A stretch of 17,270 nt of DNA, taken from Gammaproteobacteria bacterium (GTDB taxonomy: Bacteria; Pseudomonadota; Gammaproteobacteria; PS1; Pseudothioglobaceae). The notes beneath the pieces are model-generated. The model was not told the DNA's origin, searched no databases, and saw nothing but the letters and a program-made list of their open reading frames with translations. Location of the stretch: assembly GCA_028599035.1 (NCBI GenBank), contig JAQRMT010000019.1, positions 1 to 17,270 of the forward strand, written 5' to 3'. The number at the start of each line of letters is the position of its first letter. The first letter of the stretch is position 1. A program made the position numbers and the translations under genes. This document shows positions 14,081 through 17,270 of this stretch, in pieces.

Positions 14081-15264
14081 ATTTTTATTTATGGGTTGCC
14101 TTAATGTTGTTTGTTTCAGCGTTATGGTTAATTTGGTTTTTATATCGACCATTGAAAGCCAACACCTTTAATCTTGAAAAGTCTAATATTGCATTAGGTA
14201 GACAAAAACAGGCGGAATTAAAACAAGACCTGCAAGCAGACTTAATTGATGAGCAAGCATTCAAACAAGCCAATGACGAGATTGCACAAACCCTAGCCAT
14301 GGAGATGGAGCACACAATAGGCGTTACTGCCAGTACTCAAAAAAATATACCACTTTGGTTACCAGTTTTGATTGTGGTATTTTTGGCTAGTGCTTCTTGG
14401 GGTGTGTATCAGTCGTTGACTTCGCAAAGTATTGTTAGTGCAAAATCAGAGACAGCGCCAACTTTAACACAAAGCATTAGTAAAATTAGACAGCATGTGG
14501 CTGAACGGCCTGATGATGCTGAGGCGTGGAGAATGTTAGGTTTGGCGTTGTTTGAATTTAATGATGTCAAAAAATCTTTAGAGGCTTATCAGCGCTCTTA
14601 CGAACTAGAACCAAAAAATATTGCAATGTTGGTTGAATATGCCTCAACCTTGGCAAGCGCGCAAAATAATCAATTTACCGGGCGTGTTTCTACTTTGGTG
14701 CGTGAAGCGTTAGAGATTGATGAAAATGCACCAGATGCCCTGTATTTAGCAGGTTGGGTTGCGGTTAATGCACAGCAATTAGGATTGGCGCAAAAGCTCT
14801 GGCAAAAGGCATTATCATTGTTGCCTGAAGGTCAGCCAGACAAAGCTATTTTGCAACAGATGTTAGGCAAGTTATCACAAGTGCAAGGTGGCACAAAATC
14901 AACACCAAGCCAAGAAGAGCCAGCATCCAAACTTCAAGTAACGATTAAAGTTGCCTTATCTGATCGCCTGCGTCAGGCAGAGTTTAGTGACCACTATTTA
15001 ATGATCTATGTCAAAGCCGCACGGGGCAGACCAATGCCAATTGCCATTCAAAAAATCAAGTTAAAAGACTTCACCGGCGTGGTGACATTAACGGATGCAA
15101 ATTCAGTAATGCCAAGTAAAAAATTATCACAATCCTCAAAAGTGCTTGGCGTAGCACGCCTAAGCAAGTCTGGATCAGCTATGAGGCAGGCGGGCGATAT
15201 TGAGGCACTCAGTCAAGTTATCGATGTGAGAGACAACCCTACAATTGAATTGCTATTAAAGTAA
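14077..15264 (+). CDS. ccmI: Cytochrome c maturation protein CcmI (TPR chaperone)
   Basis: CcmI binds apocytochrome c and presents it to the CcmF-CcmH heme lyase. The 395-residue protein has two membrane segments (about 4-22 and 92-110) with a charged cytoplasmic loop containing the coiled-coil-like RQKQAELKQDLQADLIDEQ (42-60), then periplasmic TPR repeats (about 143-260, for example DAEAWRMLGLALFEFND) and a beta-rich C-terminal domain (about 285-395). This is the standard CcmI layout. I find no cysteine, so it is not a CcmH-CcmI fusion of the E. coli type, which would carry an LRCxxC motif. It is coupled to ccmF by ATGA and lies 4 nt before dapE. Confidence 0.9.
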   Translation: MNFYLWVALMLFVSALWLIWFLYRPLKANTFNLEKSNIALGRQKQAELKQDLQADLIDEQAFKQANDEIAQTLAMEMEHTIGVTASTQKNIPLWLPVLIVVFLASASWGVYQSLTSQSIVSAKSETAPTLTQSISKIRQHVAERPDDAEAWRMLGLALFEFNDVKKSLEAYQRSYELEPKNIAMLVEYASTLASAQNNQFTGRVSTLVREALEIDENAPDALYLAGWVAVNAQQLGLAQKLWQKALSLLPEGQPDKAILQQMLGKLSQVQGGTKSTPSQEEPASKLQVTIKVALSDRLRQAEFSDHYLMIYVKAARGRPMPIAIQKIKLKDFTGVVTLTDANSVMPSKKLSQSSKVLGVARLSKSGSAMRQAGDIEALSQVIDVRDNPTIELLLK

Positions 15265-15268
15265 ACAC

Positions 15269-16393
15269 ATGGGTGACACATTACAATTAGCAAAAGACTT
15301 AATCTCAATTAGTTCGATTACTCCTGACGATAAAGGCTGTCAGATGTTGATGATTGACAGACTAAAAAAAATTGGCTTTGAAATTGATGATTTAAAATTC
15401 GGCGAAGTTGATAATTTTTGGGCGAAGCGAGGCAATACTACGCCTACATTTGTATTTGCAGGGCATACCGATGTTGTGCCAGTGGGTAAAAATTGGAAAA
15501 CCAACCCTTTTAAACCAGAAGTGATTGATGGGCTGTTGTATGGACGAGGTGCGGCAGATATGAAAGGCTCGTTGGCAGCAATGATTAGTGCAACTGAGCG
15601 ATTTGTTAAGGATTTTCCGACACACAAAGGCAGTATTGGTTTTCTCATTACCTCTGATGAAGAAGGGCCTGCGGTGGATGGCACAATCAAGGTATGTGAA
15701 CATCTAAAAGCACAAAACCAAGTGGTAGATTATTGCCTAGTGGGCGAGCCATCTTCAGGTAAACAATTGGGCGATGTGATTAAAAATGGCAGACGAGGCT
15801 CGTTAAATGCCACATTAACGCTTATTGGCAAACAAGGTCATATTGCTTATCCACACTTGGCAAATAATCCCATTCATTTATTAGCACCAGTATTGAATAG
15901 TTTGATTGCTGAAGTGTGGGATGAGGGTAATGACTATTTTCCAGCCACCAGTTTTCAAATATCCAATATTAATTCAGGCACGGGTGTAACGAATGTTATT
16001 CCAGGTGAAGTTGAAATGGTTTTTAATTTTAGATATTCTAGTGAATCAACCTATAAAGGTCTACAAAAAAGAGTGTGTGAAATCCTGGACTCATACGCTT
16101 TTGAATACAAAATTGATTGGAATCATTCAGGTTACCCCTTCCTCACGCCTAAGGGAAATTTGGTCAGTGCTTGCACTCAAGCGATTAAAGAGGTCAAAGG
16201 CATTGACAGTAAGTTATCTACCTCAGGCGGTACTTCTGATGGGCGTTTTATTGCACCTATACTGGATGCACAAGTGGTAGAACTCGGTCCATTAAACGCT
16301 ACTATCCATCAAGTAGACGAATGCGTGAGTGTGAAAGATTTAGAAGATTTGAGCGATATTTATTATCAAATTCTTAAAAATATTTTGGCTTAA
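15269..16393 (+). CDS. dapE: Succinyl-diaminopimelate desuccinylase
   Basis: DapE removes succinate from N-succinyl-LL-diaminopimelate, giving the precursor of lysine and of the peptidoglycan crosslinker meso-DAP. The 374 residues are the normal length (about 375). The di-zinc site of the M20 peptidase family is complete: His66 and Asp68 in FAGHTDVVPVG, Asp97 in GRGAADMKG, Glu131 (catalytic base) and Glu132 in TSDEEGPAVDGT, Glu160 in LVGEPSS, and His347 in NATIHQVDE. The SGGTSDGRFIAP segment (319-330) is also typical. It starts 4 nt after ccmI and shares one base with trmD (TAATG), so translation is probably coupled. Confidence 0.97.
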   Translation: MGDTLQLAKDLISISSITPDDKGCQMLMIDRLKKIGFEIDDLKFGEVDNFWAKRGNTTPTFVFAGHTDVVPVGKNWKTNPFKPEVIDGLLYGRGAADMKGSLAAMISATERFVKDFPTHKGSIGFLITSDEEGPAVDGTIKVCEHLKAQNQVVDYCLVGEPSSGKQLGDVIKNGRRGSLNATLTLIGKQGHIAYPHLANNPIHLLAPVLNSLIAEVWDEGNDYFPATSFQISNINSGTGVTNVIPGEVEMVFNFRYSSESTYKGLQKRVCEILDSYAFEYKIDWNHSGYPFLTPKGNLVSACTQAIKEVKGIDSKLSTSGGTSDGRFIAPILDAQVVELGPLNATIHQVDECVSVKDLEDLSDIYYQILKNILA

Positions 16394-17094
16394 TGCGCTT
16401 TGATGTAATCACACTATTCCCTGAAATGTTCTCAGCAATTAAAGACGAGGGGGTGGTTGCGCGTGGGATTAAAAAATCTTTGCTGTTTATTAACACTTGG
16501 CAACTTCGAGATTTTAGTAATAACAAGCACCGTAATATTGATGATGCGCCGTATGGTGGTGGGGCTGGGATGGTGATGCAGGTTGAGCCTATTCGTGATT
16601 GCCTTGGTAAAATTAAACAAGATAATCCCGATACAACGGTGATTTATCTTTCGCCACAGGGAGAAAAATTAGACAATAATTTGGTTGTTGAATTGTCTAA
16701 ACTTGAATCAATTACCTTGTTGTGTGGGCGTTATGAAGGTATTGATGAGCGGGTTATTCAGCACGATGTTGATAGAGAGGTATCAATTGGTGATTTTGTT
16801 ATTAGTGGCGGCGAGTTGGCTGCGATGGTGGTGATTGATGCACTCAGTCGGCAAATTCCAGGGGTATTGGGTAATCAAGATTCACTCAATGATTCATTTA
16901 CTAATGGTTCGTTGGATTATCCGCATTACACTCGCCCCGAGACAATTGATAATCAAAGTGTGCCAGCAGTTTTACTTAGTGGTCATCAGGCGAATATTGA
17001 TGCTTGGCGAACAGAACAGGCCAAGAAAAATACACAGAAAAAACGCCCCGATTTATTTAACACACTGAATTCAAGAGGTGAGACCTTTGCATAA
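16393..17094 (+). CDS. trmD: tRNA (guanine-N1)-methyltransferase TrmD
   Basis: TrmD makes m1G37 next to the anticodon of several tRNAs, preventing +1 frameshifts. It is a SPOUT-family dimer whose trefoil knot binds SAM. The 233 residues are at the short end of the family (255 in E. coli). Knot motifs are LSPQG (86-90), LLCGRYEGIDERVI (109-122) and SIGDFVISGGELAAMV (131-146). NDSFTNGSLDYPHYTRPE, seen from 166, contains the catalytic Asp167 and the tRNA-binding segment. Its ATG overlaps the dapE stop by one base. It normally sits in rpsP-rimM-trmD-rplS; here it is the last gene of an unrelated run, and no rplS follows within the window. Confidence 0.97.
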   Translation: MRFDVITLFPEMFSAIKDEGVVARGIKKSLLFINTWQLRDFSNNKHRNIDDAPYGGGAGMVMQVEPIRDCLGKIKQDNPDTTVIYLSPQGEKLDNNLVVELSKLESITLLCGRYEGIDERVIQHDVDREVSIGDFVISGGELAAMVVIDALSRQIPGVLGNQDSLNDSFTNGSLDYPHYTRPETIDNQSVPAVLLSGHQANIDAWRTEQAKKNTQKKRPDLFNTLNSRGETFA

Positions 17095-17096
17095 AT

Positions 17097-17246
17097 ATGA
17101 ATAATCATCAAAAATCCACTTTTCATCCCCCTAGAGGATTGCTGGGTGTCGCTAACCCTCCTAGAGGATTGCTGTGTAGCGCTAACCCTGCTAGGACAAG
17201 GTTTAAGAAAATCACCAATCTGGCATTCTGTTCAATACCCCCTTGA
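17097..17246 (+). CDS. Possible 49-residue ORF containing a 10-residue tandem repeat
   Basis: An ATG two bases after the trmD stop opens a 49-codon frame that ends at TGA 17244. It reads through the 30-bp tandem repeat, giving PRGLLGVANP followed by PRGLLCSANP, and is basic overall, with two cysteines. No ribosome-binding site is well placed (AGAGGTGAG is about 16 nt upstream, inside trmD). The stop codon falls inside a hairpin loop. It could be a small protein or simply a non-coding intergenic repeat that happens to be open, which I think is more likely. I recognise no family. Confidence 0.2.
   Translation: MNNHQKSTFHPPRGLLGVANPPRGLLCSANPARTRFKKITNLAFCSIPP
17131..17190. repeat. Two-copy 30-bp tandem repeat with dyad symmetry
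   Basis: CTAGAGGATTGCTG begins at 17131 and again at 17161, and each copy ends GCTAACCCT plus one base; the two copies agree at 26 of 30 positions. A third start, CTAGGAC, follows at 17191. Within each unit CTAGAGG can pair with the CCT-x-CTAG at the junction with the next unit, with one bulged base, so each copy could fold as a weak hairpin. The rest of the 176-nt stretch after trmD is AT-rich and shows no gene except the doubtful small frame. Confidence 0.85.
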
Positions 17247-17252
17247 GGGGTA
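17236..17252. terminator. Hairpin, possible terminator after trmD
   Basis: TACCCC (17236-17241) and GGGGTA (17247-17252) pair around the 5-nt loop CTTGA. It is followed by AAAAATTGAATTTTGC, with no immediate U run on the plus strand, and preceded by TTCAA. It may end the serB-trmD run or belong to a gene beyond the window. Confidence 0.4.
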
Positions 17253-17270
17253 AAAATTGAATTTTGCTAA

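Noticed and set aside
15340..15703. Two minus-strand frames opposite the start of dapE
   Set aside because: Shadows of a gene with a complete metal-binding motif set; no independent evidence for either.

Overview
This window looks like a chromosomal housekeeping segment of an AT-rich gammaproteobacterium. CmoB, Hda, BioC and a purM-purN-DUF3108 cluster are all typical of that class. The moderate-to-low GC and compact gene packing resemble small-genome marine lineages such as the SUP05/Thioglobus sulfur-oxidiser group and its symbionts. That placement is an inference from gene content and composition, not from a marker search. There are no rRNA or tRNA genes, no transposase, no phage genes and no CRISPR array.

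Layout, left to right. (1) Positions 1-2797, minus strand: cmoB, a znuA-like metal-binding lipocluster-free solute-binding protein gene, and bioC, which overlaps the znuA-like stop by 13 nt. A strong hairpin lies just past the bioC stop. (2) 2865-3269, plus strand: a small exported protein of unknown function, closed by a bidirectional terminator shared with the next block. (3) 3341-4622, minus strand: pyrH-frr. (4) 4697-7522, plus strand: uvrA, divergent from pyrH and overlapping the next block tail to tail by 18 bp. (5) 7505-9646, minus strand: purM-purN-DUF3108, tightly overlapped. (6) 9689-10920, plus strand: a PgsA-like CDP-alcohol phosphatidyltransferase and hda, 2 nt apart. (7) 10921-11332: a 412-nt gap holding a ten-unit, 21-bp tandem array bracketed by long inverted repeats, then a perfect ribosome-binding site in front of a five-codon frame. 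(8) 11333-17094, plus strand: serB-ccmF-ccmI-dapE-trmD, packed with gaps or overlaps of -4 to +9 nt. (9) 17095-17270: a 30-bp tandem repeat inside a 49-codon open frame, and a terminator-like hairpin.

The coding genes serve biotin, purine, pyrimidine, serine and lysine/peptidoglycan synthesis, translation and tRNA modification, DNA repair, replication control, phospholipid synthesis and cytochrome c maturation. All major genes look intact. Nothing here is convincingly a new multi-gene system. The least explained material is the 21-bp array between hda and serB, the coding-compatible 30-bp repeat after trmD, the small exported protein with a duplicated TGP(V/I)ESL motif, and a ZnuA-like protein that lacks one of the usual zinc-ligand histidines.
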